From Nitrospira sp. ST-bin4 (GTDB taxonomy: Bacteria > Nitrospirota > Nitrospiria > Nitrospirales > Nitrospiraceae): a stretch of 12,595 nucleotides of DNA. Both the position numbers and the translations under genes were made by a program. The notes below the pieces were generated by a model that did no database searches, was not told the origin of the DNA, and worked only from the letters and a program-made list of their open reading frames with translations. The stretch spans positions 22,774-35,368 of the forward strand of contig MSXM01000028.1 in the NCBI GenBank assembly GCA_002083565.1, in the 5' to 3' direction. Shown here piece by piece: positions 1-7,260 of this stretch. The stretch's first letter is position 1; each line of letters begins with the position of its first letter.

Positions 1-2
1 CA

Positions 3-527
3 GTGCTGGGATCAGAGGCTGCGTTCGCCAAAGTGCAGGTGTTGCCGGATGCCCAGTTGATGGTTGACGGAAAGACGATCAAGGAGCACAAACGGCTGCT
101 TGGTCATCCGGTCGTGAAAGAGTTGCTTGCGTCATTCGAACGGGCCGAGACAGCGGTGCAGAAGGAAGATCTCGTTGCGCTCATGGCATTCTATTCGCCG
201 GCGTACAATTATCACGGGTTGAAAGAAACCGACGTGCGGCGGGTGTGGGGCGAAGTGTTTATGCACTACAAGGCGGTGGAGTCTCTCCATATGCTGTCTG
301 ACATCAAAGTCCGGCAGGTGGATTCCCGGCTTCAGGCGGAGGTCACGTGCACCGGGGGGTTATATGGGACCGAGGAGCGAACGGGCAACCGGATCACGCT
401 CGACAGTTGGTTCCGTGAGGTGCACTACCTGGTCAAGGAAGATGGCGTCTGGAGGTTTCTCGGCAATGCCGGCGAGGCTCCGGCAGCCGCTCCCTTTTCC
501 GCTGCGCCACACCATCCCCTGTTCTGA
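3..527 (+). CDS. NTF2-like (SnoaL/DUF4440-type) protein, 5' end probably outside window
   Basis: The frame is open from the left edge to TGA at 525-527. The first visible start is GTG at 3, so the real start probably lies upstream and the 174 residues are a minimum. From about residue 40 the pattern fits the NTF2-like cone fold: an early helix with 'FERAETAVQKEDL', then 'FYSPAYNYHG', a helix ending 'HYKAVESLHML', and alternating strands finishing with 'WFREVHYLVKEDGVWRFLG', which resembles the last strands of SnoaL/DUF4440 domains. These domains act as small-ligand pockets, enzymes or binding modules, and nothing here fixes a substrate. The tail is rich in Ala and Pro and looks disordered. 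It converges on the aldehyde dehydrogenase, whose stop lies 79 bases away. The fold is inferred from pattern only. Confidence 0.6.
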   Translation: MLGSEAAFAKVQVLPDAQLMVDGKTIKEHKRLLGHPVVKELLASFERAETAVQKEDLVALMAFYSPAYNYHGLKETDVRRVWGEVFMHYKAVESLHMLSDIKVRQVDSRLQAEVTCTGGLYGTEERTGNRITLDSWFREVHYLVKEDGVWRFLGNAGEAPAAAPFSAAPHHPLF

Positions 528-606
528 TCGCGCGCGCTCTTTTCCCTCCTCCCGGGGATCAGTAGAGACGGACGCATGTCCGAACCTCCTGTTCCTGGAA
601 ATCATT

Positions 607-2112
607 TCACAGGCGCGCGGTGACGGCTTTCACCTCGGTGTAGAGTTCCAATGCGTCGTGCCCCATTTCTCGGCCCCAGCCGGATTGCTTGTAGCCTCCG
701 AAGGGCAGTGCGGCGTCAAAGATGTTGTAGCAGTTGATCCAGACCGACCCTGCGCGCAGCTGCGCCGCGATGCGGTGGGCCTTGCTGACGTCGCGGGTCC
801 ACACCGCAGCCGCCAGGCCGTAGATCGAGTCGTTTGCCAACGGGAGCACCTCGTCTATCTCCGTGAATGGCACCGCGCAGACGACCGGTCCGAAGATCTC
901 CTCCTGCATGATCTTCATCTGCTGTGTCGTGTCGACCAGCACCGTCGGTTCCACAAAATAACCCTTGGTGCCCAGTTTGTGTCCGCCGACCACCGCTTTG
1001 GCTCCTTCCGAAAATCCCGATTCCAGATAACTGAGCACCCGCCGTTGCTGCTCATCCGAGACCAGCGGACCCATTTGGGTATCGAGATCCATGCCCGGTC
1101 CGACCTTGATCTTCTTCGCGTCCTCCGCGATGCCCTCTACTACCTTGTCGAAGATACGCTTGTCGACAAACAGCCGTGAGCCGGCGCAACAGCATTGGCC
1201 TTGGTTGAAAAAGATCGCGCTGGACACCCCTGGTATGCTTGCCGTGACATCAGCATCCTCGCACACGATGTTGGGTGATTTCCCCCCGAGTTCCAACGAG
1301 ACTTTTTTCAGATTCCCCGCTGCCGCGCCAAGGATGAGCTTGCCGACTTCGGTGGAGCCTGTGAATGCGACTTTGTCCACATGCGGGTGTGCCGCCAATG
1401 CCGCGCCGGCGGTCTCTCCGTAGCCCGGCACGATGTTGACCACTCCATCAGGGAACCCCGCTTCGCAGATGAGTTCACCCAGTCGCAAGGCCGATAGTGG
1501 CGTCTGTTCAGCCGGTTTCAGTACGACGGTGCAGCCTGCGGCCAACGCCGGGCCGAGCTTCCAGGCCGCCATAAGCAGTGGAAAATTCCATGGGATGATC
1601 TGGGCCACCACGCCGACCGGTTCGCGCAGGGTGTAAGCAAGATACTGGGCCCCCGGCGTGTAGGGCACCGAAATGGGGATCGTCGTGCCTTCGATTTTGG
1701 TCGCCCAACCGGCCATGTAGCGGAAAAGATCCACGGCCAGCGGCACATCGGCCACCCGGGCTACACCCACGGGTTTGCCATTGTCGAGTGACTCGAGTTG
1801 CGCGAATTCTTCCAGGTGGGCTTCGAGTAAGTCTGCGAGTTTCCAGATCAATCGTCCTCGCTCCGATGTGGTGAGTCTGGGCCAGGGGCCGCTCTCGAAG
1901 GCCTTTCGCGCGGCAGCGACCGCCCTGTCGACATCCGTGCGGGCGCCCTCTGCGACCTGAGCCAGCACTTCGCCTGTGGCCGGGTTATAGGTCGGAAAGG
2001 TCTTTCCCGACGCGGCGTCGAGCCAGTTGCCGCCGATCAGCATTTTCAGGGGTGCGCCGACAAAGGTTCGGACCTGATGGTGCATAGGGACCTCAGCGGT
2101 TGCTGTGTTCAT
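607..2112 (-). CDS. NAD(P)-dependent aldehyde dehydrogenase
   Basis: This 501-residue protein has the usual length of the ALDH superfamily. It should oxidise an aldehyde to the acid in the cytoplasm using NAD(P)+. Visible motifs are 'PWNFPLLMAAWKLGPALAAG' (oxyanion Asn176), 'VLKPAEQTP' with cofactor Lys199, 'FTGSTEVGK' (about 250-258), 'LELGGKSPNIV' with general base Glu274, 'NQGQCCCAGSR' with nucleophile Cys308, and 'EEIFGPVV' with Glu405. The 'QCCCAGSR' form is typical of class 1/2-like ALDHs (retinal/acetaldehyde/betaine type), but the substrate cannot be told. An upstream in-frame ATG at 2181 exists. I chose ATG at 2112 because AAAGGAGG sits 6 bases before it and the family begins near there. 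A TATAAT box over 2180-2185 would also place the transcript start downstream of 2181. It is a single gene, divergent from the small membrane protein. Confidence 0.95.
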   Translation of the reverse strand: MNTATAEVPMHHQVRTFVGAPLKMLIGGNWLDAASGKTFPTYNPATGEVLAQVAEGARTDVDRAVAAARKAFESGPWPRLTTSERGRLIWKLADLLEAHLEEFAQLESLDNGKPVGVARVADVPLAVDLFRYMAGWATKIEGTTIPISVPYTPGAQYLAYTLREPVGVVAQIIPWNFPLLMAAWKLGPALAAGCTVVLKPAEQTPLSALRLGELICEAGFPDGVVNIVPGYGETAGAALAAHPHVDKVAFTGSTEVGKLILGAAAGNLKKVSLELGGKSPNIVCEDADVTASIPGVSSAIFFNQGQCCCAGSRLFVDKRIFDKVVEGIAEDAKKIKVGPGMDLDTQMGPLVSDEQQRRVLSYLESGFSEGAKAVVGGHKLGTKGYFVEPTVLVDTTQQMKIMQEEIFGPVVCAVPFTEIDEVLPLANDSIYGLAAAVWTRDVSKAHRIAAQLRAGSVWINCYNIFDAALPFGGYKQSGWGREMGHDALELYTEVKAVTARL

Positions 2113-2171
2113 GGTGTTCCTCCTTTCCGGCTGTTTAAACTGCGACGGTTCGGGTGTGTGAAATCGGACAC

Positions 2172-2209
2172 CGTGTTCCATTATAGCGACAAAAACGGGA
2201 GGAGGGGAA
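2172..2209 (-). promoter_or_regulatory. Candidate sigma-70 promoter of the aldehyde dehydrogenase gene
   Basis: On the minus strand a perfect TATAAT lies at 2185-2180, with a poor -35 candidate (TTCCCC, 2209-2204) 18 bases upstream. Transcription would start near 2173, giving a leader of about 60 bases ending in the strong AAAGGAGG ribosome site. The -10 match is exact. The -35 is weak, so the assignment is inference. Confidence 0.45.
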
Positions 2210-2245
2210 CAGCGATCCCCCGGGCCCGCCCCTTATCAGAAGGCT

Positions 2246-2276
2246 TTGACAGGAGCGCTCTAGTTTCTGGTAAACT
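2246..2276 (+). promoter_or_regulatory. Candidate promoter of the small membrane-protein gene
   Basis: TTGACA at 2246-2251 is an exact -35. A TGG-TAAACT extended -10 covers 2268-2276, with a longer than ideal 19-base spacer. The predicted start is about 2283, only a few bases before the ATG at 2287, which would make the transcript leaderless or nearly so. That agrees with the absence of a Shine-Dalgarno there. The palindrome GAGCGCTC (2253-2260) lies between the two boxes and could be an operator. Confidence 0.4.
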
Positions 2277-2286
2277 CTCCCCCGAA

Positions 2287-2571
2287 ATGACAACCCAACC
2301 GGAACAATCCACTGGTTTTCCCGAGAGCGTGCATGACGCGCTCTGGCGCGGCAAAAGGAGCGAGGCGATCGACTTGCTTCAGCGTGAGTGGAACATCAGC
2401 AGGGACGAGGCGAGAGAGCTGGTGGGGAGCTTCATTCTCGCCAATAAGTCGGTGCAACGCAGGATGGGCGATGAGCAACCCACGATCGGTTGGGGGTTCA
2501 TCCGTTGGCTGATCCTGTTCCAGGCAATTGTCGTCGCGATCGGGTACTATCTGTTTTACCGGGATTGGTGA
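2287..2571 (+). CDS. Small C-terminally anchored membrane protein with an L7/L12-like helical segment
   Basis: This is a 94-residue protein of unknown function. Residues of about 12-50 ('SVHDALWRGKRSEAIDLLQR', then a stretch with 'DEARELV') resemble the short helical motif seen in ribosomal L7/L12 C-terminal-like and related small proteins, 'AL..G.K.EAI.LLR...G....EA..LV'. A single hydrophobic helix near the C-terminus (about residues 70-90, 'WLILFQAIVVAIGYYLFY') ends in a short charged tail. A cytoplasmic N-terminus anchored to the inner membrane is the simplest reading. A longer frame runs upstream to 2077, but it overlaps the ALDH start and promoter region, so ATG 2287 is preferred. No Shine-Dalgarno is visible; see the adjacent promoter for a leaderless explanation. 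Confidence 0.65.
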   Translation: MTTQPEQSTGFPESVHDALWRGKRSEAIDLLQREWNISRDEARELVGSFILANKSVQRRMGDEQPTIGWGFIRWLILFQAIVVAIGYYLFYRDW

Positions 2572-2590
2572 TCGCCTGATCCGACTTCTA

Positions 2591-2620
2591 AGGACGCCCG
2601 GCCGCGTGCGTTCTATTTTC
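2591..2620 (+). terminator. Weak possible terminator after the small membrane-protein gene
   Basis: A GC-rich interrupted stem (ACGC at 2594-2597 with GCGT at 2608-2611, CCGG/CCGC between) is followed by TCTATTTT. The stem is short and imperfect and the T tract is broken. It is listed only because it sits between two same-strand genes that look independently transcribed. Confidence 0.2.
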
Positions 2621-2845
2621 CCATCGTCATAGAGACACAGTTTTCTCCTCCGTAGCTTCTCCGTGGTCTTCTACGATCTAATTCAAAATGAGCGCTCGAA
2701 GTTCGTGCTCCGGTCAGGGGGTGCGAAGAACCGTTGATGTTTCGAAGCGATAGTTCGTGTCTTGCAAGAGAGTGAAAGAACTCTTACGATGGCAAGCCGA
2801 TCGGATGGTCGGCTCTTTCGGAGACAGGCAGAAAGGATCTGCGCC

Positions 2846-3985
2846 ATGGTGACGGCCTCCGACAGGTGCGGCGTTCTCCCCAAAGCCGATTTCCAACGGC
2901 TGCTTGATGCTTTGGGCGCGAAGGGCTATCGGGTAGTCGGTCCGGTTGTGCGAGACGGGTCGGTTATGTGGGAGACTGTCGAACGAACGGCGGATCTTCC
3001 GATCGGCTGGCGCGATCAACAAGAACCGGGACGCTACCGGCTTAAGCAATCCGGTGATGGCCGCCTTTTCGGCGTCGTCCATGGACCGCAATCCCTGAAG
3101 CCCTTCAGTTTCGCGCCGCGGGAGGCGCTGCTCACCATCGAGCGATCGAAGAACAGCTTCGCGTCAGTCCCCACCCTGCCGAAATCACAGAAGGTGGCCG
3201 TCCTCGGCGCTCGTGCCTGCGATGTGGCGGGTTTGGCCATGCAGGACCGTATTTTTCTCCGAGATGCCTATGCCGATCCCTATTATCAGGCGCGACGGGA
3301 CAGCATGTTTGTGGTCGCCGTGAACTGTACGCGGGCCCTCACGACGTGCTTCTGTGCATCCATGGGAACAGGCCCCGGAGCCACGAGCGGTTTCGACCTT
3401 GCCCTTACTGAATTGGAAACTGTCTTTCTCATCGAAGCAGGGAGTTCGGAGGGCAGCGACATTCTCTCGGCGCTGGCGATCGATCCTGCTTCTCCGGCAC
3501 AGATCAATGAAGCAGAAGCGAACATCAGGTCCTGCGCGATAAGTCAAACAAGGCGCCTGGACACCGCTGAACTGCCGGGGGCGTTGTATGAGGCGCATGA
3601 GCATTCTCGCTGGGACGACGTGGCGGGACGCTGCCTGGCCTGCGCGAACTGCACGATGGTCTGCCCGACCTGCTTTTGCCACACGGTGGAAGAGACGCCG
3701 GATCTCACCGGGCAGCGCACGGAGCACGCCAGGTTGTGGGATTCCTGTTTCACGCAGGAGCACGGATATATTCACGGCAAGAACATTCGCCCGACGATCA
3801 AAGACCGGTACCGTATGTGGCTGACACATAAACTTGCGTCGTGGATCGATCAATTCGGAGCATCCGGCTGCGTCGGCTGCGGTCGCTGCATCACCTGGTG
3901 TCCGGTCGGGATCGACCTGACCGAAGAATTGCCGGCGTTACTGAAGCCTTCGATTCGAACCCAACAGAAACCGGGCCAGGCATGA
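2846..3985 (+). CDS. hydB: Group 3b [NiFe] hydrogenase beta subunit (two [4Fe-4S] ferredoxin-like protein)
   Basis: This is an electron-transfer subunit of cytoplasmic sulfhydrogenase, related to anaerobic sulfite reductase subunit A. It should shuttle electrons between the flavoprotein HydG and the HydD-HydA core. In the 379-residue form, the N-terminal half contains 'VLGARACDVAGLAMQDRIFL' (about 119-138) and the Cys-rich 'NCTRALTTCFC' (about 160-170), both typical of the family. The C-terminus has two [4Fe-4S] motifs: C263, C266, C269, C273 and C342, C345, C348, C352, each followed by Pro. Extra C276 and C278 follow the first motif. The start is ambiguous: TTG 2762, ATG 2789 or ATG 2846. 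I chose 2846 because GAAAGGAT sits 7 bases upstream and family members begin just before a 'LPK..F..LL..L' segment. The stop overlaps the hydG start (ATGA), implying translational coupling. Confidence 0.93.
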   Translation: MVTASDRCGVLPKADFQRLLDALGAKGYRVVGPVVRDGSVMWETVERTADLPIGWRDQQEPGRYRLKQSGDGRLFGVVHGPQSLKPFSFAPREALLTIERSKNSFASVPTLPKSQKVAVLGARACDVAGLAMQDRIFLRDAYADPYYQARRDSMFVVAVNCTRALTTCFCASMGTGPGATSGFDLALTELETVFLIEAGSSEGSDILSALAIDPASPAQINEAEANIRSCAISQTRRLDTAELPGALYEAHEHSRWDDVAGRCLACANCTMVCPTCFCHTVEETPDLTGQRTEHARLWDSCFTQEHGYIHGKNIRPTIKDRYRMWLTHKLASWIDQFGASGCVGCGRCITWCPVGIDLTEELPALLKPSIRTQQKPGQA

Positions 3986-4848
3986 CACCCTTTTCACAGG
4001 CCATCGCACCGACCGCATCGAATCCCTATCTGATTCATCCGGCCACCATTGTGGAGAAGATCGGAGCGGCGGACGGTATCGACACCTATCGATTGCGGTT
4101 TGTCGATGAGCAGGTGCGACGCAGTTATCGGTTTTCCGCCGGCCAATTCAATATGGTCTATCTGTTTGGGGTCGGTGAGGTGGCGATTTCGATTGTCTCG
4201 GACCCGGACGAGCCGGACTATCTCGATCACACAATCCGTGTGGCGGGGCGAGTGACCAGCGCCATTTCGCAATTGCAGATCGGCGAAGTCCTGGGCATCC
4301 GAGGGCCATTCGGACAAGGCTGGCCGCTGAGTGAGGCACAGGGACGTGATCTGGTGATTGTGACCGGCGGTCTGGGGTGCGCCCCTGTGGTGGGAGCTAT
4401 TGAGTATATCTTCCGGCGGCGCAATGAATACGGAGCCGTTAAGATTCTTCATGGAGTCAAGACACCGCACGACCTCCTCTATCGCGAACGATTCGATACG
4501 TGGCGGCGGTATCCCGATACAGAAGTGTTGCTGACCAGCGATCAACCGGACAAGGCCTGGCATGATCACGTGGGCGTGGTCACGGAACTCTTCGAGCTGG
4601 TGTCGATTGACGCAGCGAGGACCATGGTCTTCATGTGCGGGCCGGAGATCATGATGCGCCTGGGCGCGCCGATCCTCATCGATCGAGGCATTCCGGCAAC
4701 CTCAATCTACGTCTCGCTCGAACGGCATATGGAATGCGGCATCGGTCTCTGCGGCCATTGCCAGATGGGGCCGTACTTTCTGTGCAAAGACGGGCCGGTG
4801 ATGCGCTACGACCGGGTGGCGCGGTTGTTGGGAAGCGAAGGGGTGTAA
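3982..4848 (+). CDS. hydG: Group 3b [NiFe] hydrogenase gamma subunit (FAD/NAD(P)-binding reductase)
   Basis: This 288-residue flavoprotein of the ferredoxin-NADP reductase/PyrK-like family should exchange electrons with NAD(P)(H) in the cytoplasm. Domains in order: an FAD-binding beta-barrel with 'FSAGQFNMVYLFGVGEVAIS' (about 51-70) and 'LGIRGPFGQGWPL' (about 104-116); a nucleotide-binding fold with 'IVTGGLGCAPV' (about 126-136) and the diagnostic 'MCGPEIMM' (218-225); and a C-terminal [2Fe-2S] motif with C252, C257, C260 and C268 within 'MECGIGLCGHC'. Length and domain order match HydG of Pyrococcus-type sulfhydrogenase. ATG at 3982 overlaps the hydB stop. A longer upstream frame is only the alternative reading of the hydB 3' end. 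Unlike the hydB-hydG junction, the 94-base gap to hydD is loose and filled with inverted repeats. Confidence 0.95.
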   Translation: MTPFSQAIAPTASNPYLIHPATIVEKIGAADGIDTYRLRFVDEQVRRSYRFSAGQFNMVYLFGVGEVAISIVSDPDEPDYLDHTIRVAGRVTSAISQLQIGEVLGIRGPFGQGWPLSEAQGRDLVIVTGGLGCAPVVGAIEYIFRRRNEYGAVKILHGVKTPHDLLYRERFDTWRRYPDTEVLLTSDQPDKAWHDHVGVVTELFELVSIDAARTMVFMCGPEIMMRLGAPILIDRGIPATSIYVSLERHMECGIGLCGHCQMGPYFLCKDGPVMRYDRVARLLGSEGV

Positions 4849-4858
4849 ACGGTGGAGA

Positions 4859-4927
4859 GGTCTGTCTCGTTTGTCCGGTCTCTCTGGTTGAACCAGATGA
4901 ACCAAACAAACCAAAGAAACCGGATCA
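4859..4927. repeat. Phase-perfect inverted array of 9-bp repeats between hydG and hydD
   Basis: The right half has ACC at 4892, 4901, 4910 and 4919, i.e. four 9-base units of consensus ACCAAACAA. The left half is the mirror image: GGT (once CGT) at 4859, 4868, 4877 and 4886, again exactly 9 apart. The centre is G4890 within the perfect CTGGTT-G-AACCAG hairpin core. About 22 of 32 arm positions pair by eye. As RNA it would form a long interrupted hairpin directly upstream of the hydD ribosome site. Confidence 0.8.
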
Positions 4928-4942
4928 TCGAAAGGGCGGCTG

Positions 4943-5794
4943 ATGGCAGGGGGTGACCAGCCTGGACATCGTGAAGAGGCACACAAGCACACAGCACGGC
5001 CCAGGTTGGGCGTCTTCAAATTTGCCTCCTGCGACGGCTGCCAGCTCAGCGTCTTGAATCTGGAGGACGACCTGCTCGCGTTGGGGCAGGCATTGGACAT
5101 CGCCTACTTTCCCGAAGCCTCCAGCGGCATGAAGCCCGGCCCCTACGACATCGTGTTAGTGGAGGGGTCCATTACGACGCCTGAAGATGCTGCCAGGATT
5201 CTGGCTCTGCGTGAACAGGCCGCCACGTTGATCACGATCGGCGCCTGTGCGACGGCGGGCGGGATTCAAGCCTTGCGCAACTGGGCCGATGTCGAATCGT
5301 TCAAACGTGCGGTCTATCCGAGCCCCCAGTATATTCAAAGCCTCGGGACATCCACGCCGATCTCCGCACATGTGCGAGTGGATTTCGAACTGTGGGGGTG
5401 CCCGATCGACAAGGGGCAATTGCTGCGGGTCATCACCGATCTGCTGGCCGGGGTTCGGCCCAGACTTTCTGCAGACAGTGTGTGTATCGAGTGCAAGCGT
5501 CGCGGAAATGTTTGTGTGATGGTCGCGAGCGGTGTGCCCTGTCTGGGGCCGGTCACCAGGACCGGATGCGGCGCGATCTGTCCTTCCATGGGACGCGATT
5601 GCTACGGCTGCTTCGGCCCGACCGAGGGGGCACGGACCGGGCCGGGCTTGCCGCCCAATACGGCGTCGCTCGCGAACCGGTTTCATCAGGGGCTCCGACT
5701 GATTCCGATCGAAGTGGTGCGGCGATTTCGCGGGATCAACGGCGCTGTGGAATCATTCAAGCAGGAGAGCGAGGCGTGGGAGAGGAAGAAGTGA
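4943..5794 (+). CDS. hydD: Group 3b [NiFe] hydrogenase small (delta) subunit
   Basis: This is the electron-relay subunit that pairs with the NiFe large subunit. It is 283 residues with no Tat signal, hence cytoplasmic. After a charged 20-residue N-terminus comes 'GVFKFASCDGCQLSVLNLED'. Exactly twelve cysteines sit where three [4Fe-4S] clusters are expected. The proximal set is C30, C33 (CDGC), C102 ('IGACATAGG') and C153 ('WGCPID'). The other two sets come from C181, C184, C191, C200, C209, C213, C220 and C223. The division into sets is inferred from spacing. 'GCPIDKGQL' is typical of group 3 small subunits. ATG 4943 is preceded by AAAGGGCGG (4931-4939). The TGA at 5792-5794 falls inside the first unit of a 7-bp repeat array that fills the gap to hydA. 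Confidence 0.97.
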   Translation: MAGGDQPGHREEAHKHTARPRLGVFKFASCDGCQLSVLNLEDDLLALGQALDIAYFPEASSGMKPGPYDIVLVEGSITTPEDAARILALREQAATLITIGACATAGGIQALRNWADVESFKRAVYPSPQYIQSLGTSTPISAHVRVDFELWGCPIDKGQLLRVITDLLAGVRPRLSADSVCIECKRRGNVCVMVASGVPCLGPVTRTGCGAICPSMGRDCYGCFGPTEGARTGPGLPPNTASLANRFHQGLRLIPIEVVRRFRGINGAVESFKQESEAWERKK

Positions 5795-5882
5795 AGCGTG
5801 ATAGGGGACGTGAGGGGTAAGGGGTAAGGAGTGAGGGGTAAGAAGACGTGAAACGTAAGGCGTAAGAAGTCAGGTGTGAAAG
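5791..5882 (+). repeat. Degenerate 7-bp tandem array (GTRAGRN) between hydD and hydA
   Basis: Twelve units beginning GTG, GTA or GTC followed by A occur at 5791, 5798, 5810, 5817, 5824, 5831, 5838, 5848, 5855, 5862, 5869 and 5876. All are in 7-base steps except for two short insertions (5 bases at 5805, 3 bases at 5845). The consensus is about GTRAGRN. The first unit overlaps the hydD stop. The array is purine-rich and contains several Shine-Dalgarno-like stretches (for example AAGGAG at 5826-5831) that are not followed by a start codon of a real gene. Confidence 0.8.
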
Positions 5883-5889
5883 GGAAGAA

Positions 5890-7212
5890 GTGACAGAGGA
5901 GAGACGGACAGGGCCGGAGGAAGTAAGGCAGACGAGGACGATTGCCGTCGGCACGATTGCGCGGGTGGAAGGCGAGGGTGCGTTGCGCGTCACGGTGAAA
6001 GACGGCGAGGTGCGTGATGTGGAACTGCGGATCTTCGAGCCGCCCCGGTTTTTCGAGGCGTTTCTGGTCGGCAGACACTACAGTGAAGTGCCGGATATCG
6101 TCGCGCGCATCTGCGGCATCTGTCCCGTCGCCTATCAGATGAGCGCCGTCCATGCGATCGAGCAGATTTTCGGCCTGCGCGTCGGGGGTGCGCTGCGGGA
6201 TCTGAGGCGGCTGCTCTATTGCGGCGAGTGGATTGAGAGCCACGCGTTGCACGTCTATATGCTGCAGGCGCCGGATTTTCTCGGCTACGACAGCGGCATC
6301 GCGATGGCGAAGGACCACCCTGCCCTGGTGACCCGTGGTTTGCGGCTCAAGAAAGCCGGCAATGCGATCATGACACTGCTGGGCGGCCGCTCCGTCCATC
6401 CGGTGTCGGTCAAAGTCGGCGGATTCTCGCGGGTGCCCGGCCGCCGCGAGCTGGACGCTCTGACAGCCGAACTCTTGTGGGCGCGCGATGCGGCGGCGGA
6501 CACCATCCGTTGGGCTGCGACCTTCGAGTATCCGGACTTCGCGCCCGACTACACCTACGTGGCATTGCGTCACCCCGACGAATATCCGTTCAATGAAGGC
6601 GGGCTGGAGAGCAGCAACGGGCTGAGCATCTCCGTGGGAGAGTTCGAACAGCATTTCACCGAACATCAAGTAAGCTATTCCAACGCCTTACAGTGCACGT
6701 TTCAGGGAATGCCGTATTTGGTGGGGCCGTTGGCCCGTGTGAATCTGAACCATGACTTTCTGCCTCCGCCGGTCAAGCAGGTGCTGGCGGACACGGGTGT
6801 GCAGTTGCCGCTGCGCAACCCGTTTCATGGGATCATCGCCCGTGCAGTCGAAATTCTCTACGCGCTGGAGGAATCGTTGCGGTTGATTCAACGGTACGCG
6901 CCTCCGCCAGCGCCGGCGCTGGCGGTCACTGTCCGATCCGGCACAGGGACGGCCTGTACCGAAGCGCCGAGAGGGATTCTCTATCATCGGTATCGGGTGG
7001 ATGACGAGGGCATAGTTCGTGAAGCCAAGATCGTCCCGCCGACCTCACAGAACCAGGGCCGCATCGAGCAGGACCTGCGCCAGTTCATGCCCCGCCTGTT
7101 GAATCTTTCGAACGAAGCTGCGTCGCTCGCCTGCGAGCGCGTCATCCGCTGCTACGATCCATGCATTTCCTGCGCGACGCATTTTCTGCGATTGGAAATT
7201 GAACGCGAATAA
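5890..7212 (+). CDS. hydA: Group 3b [NiFe] hydrogenase large (alpha) catalytic subunit
   Basis: This catalytic subunit carries the Ni-Fe(CN)2CO centre and interconverts H2 with protons and electrons; related archaeal enzymes also reduce elemental sulfur or polysulfide. It has 440 residues. The L1 region is 'VGTIARVEGEGALRV' with Glu27, then 'RICGICPVAYQMSAVHA' with C75 and C78. The C-terminal L2 motif is 'DPCISCATH' with C425, C428 and His431. All four Ni-binding cysteines are present. Nine residues (FLRLEIERE) follow His431, the expected peptide removed by a maturation protease, which is encoded next. The start is GTG 5890; AAGGGAAG just upstream serves as ribosome site, and the family normally begins 15-20 residues before 'IARVEGEG'. 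No Tat signal is present. The long ORFs on the opposite strand here are codon-bias shadows. Confidence 0.98.
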   Translation: MTEERRTGPEEVRQTRTIAVGTIARVEGEGALRVTVKDGEVRDVELRIFEPPRFFEAFLVGRHYSEVPDIVARICGICPVAYQMSAVHAIEQIFGLRVGGALRDLRRLLYCGEWIESHALHVYMLQAPDFLGYDSGIAMAKDHPALVTRGLRLKKAGNAIMTLLGGRSVHPVSVKVGGFSRVPGRRELDALTAELLWARDAAADTIRWAATFEYPDFAPDYTYVALRHPDEYPFNEGGLESSNGLSISVGEFEQHFTEHQVSYSNALQCTFQGMPYLVGPLARVNLNHDFLPPPVKQVLADTGVQLPLRNPFHGIIARAVEILYALEESLRLIQRYAPPPAPALAVTVRSGTGTACTEAPRGILYHRYRVDDEGIVREAKIVPPTSQNQGRIEQDLRQFMPRLLNLSNEAASLACERVIRCYDPCISCATHFLRLEIERE

Positions 7213-7260
7213 GCATCTTGGGGGCTTCCGGTGCATTTGACGTCGAACAACATTCTGTCG

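Noticed and set aside
569..582. Hairpin CGGAC-GCAT-GTCCG between the two convergent genes
   Set aside because: A five-base stem without a T tract on either side is not enough to call a terminator.
364..1179. A 271-codon + strand frame opposite the aldehyde dehydrogenase
   Set aside because: It overlaps the NTF2-like gene and runs antisense to conserved ALDH motifs; the composition is His/Arg-rich as expected of a shadow frame.
2733..2746. TTGAT half-site resembling an FNR/CRP box upstream of hydB
   Set aside because: The second half-site does not match ATCAA; a single half-site is expected by chance.
3185..3853. A 222-codon minus-strand frame opposite hydB
   Set aside because: It has no domain pattern and is fully antisense to a clearly real Fe-S protein.
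4635..4943. A 102-codon + frame across the hydG end and spacer, with EPD/EPN/KPK repeats
   Set aside because: The repetitive peptide arises from the 9-bp array; upstream it is an out-of-frame reading of hydG.
5686..6669. A 327-codon open frame on the minus strand opposite hydA
   Set aside because: It lies antisense to the invariant NiFe motifs, has no recognisable domain, and includes the translated heptamer array. It is a codon-bias shadow of hydA.
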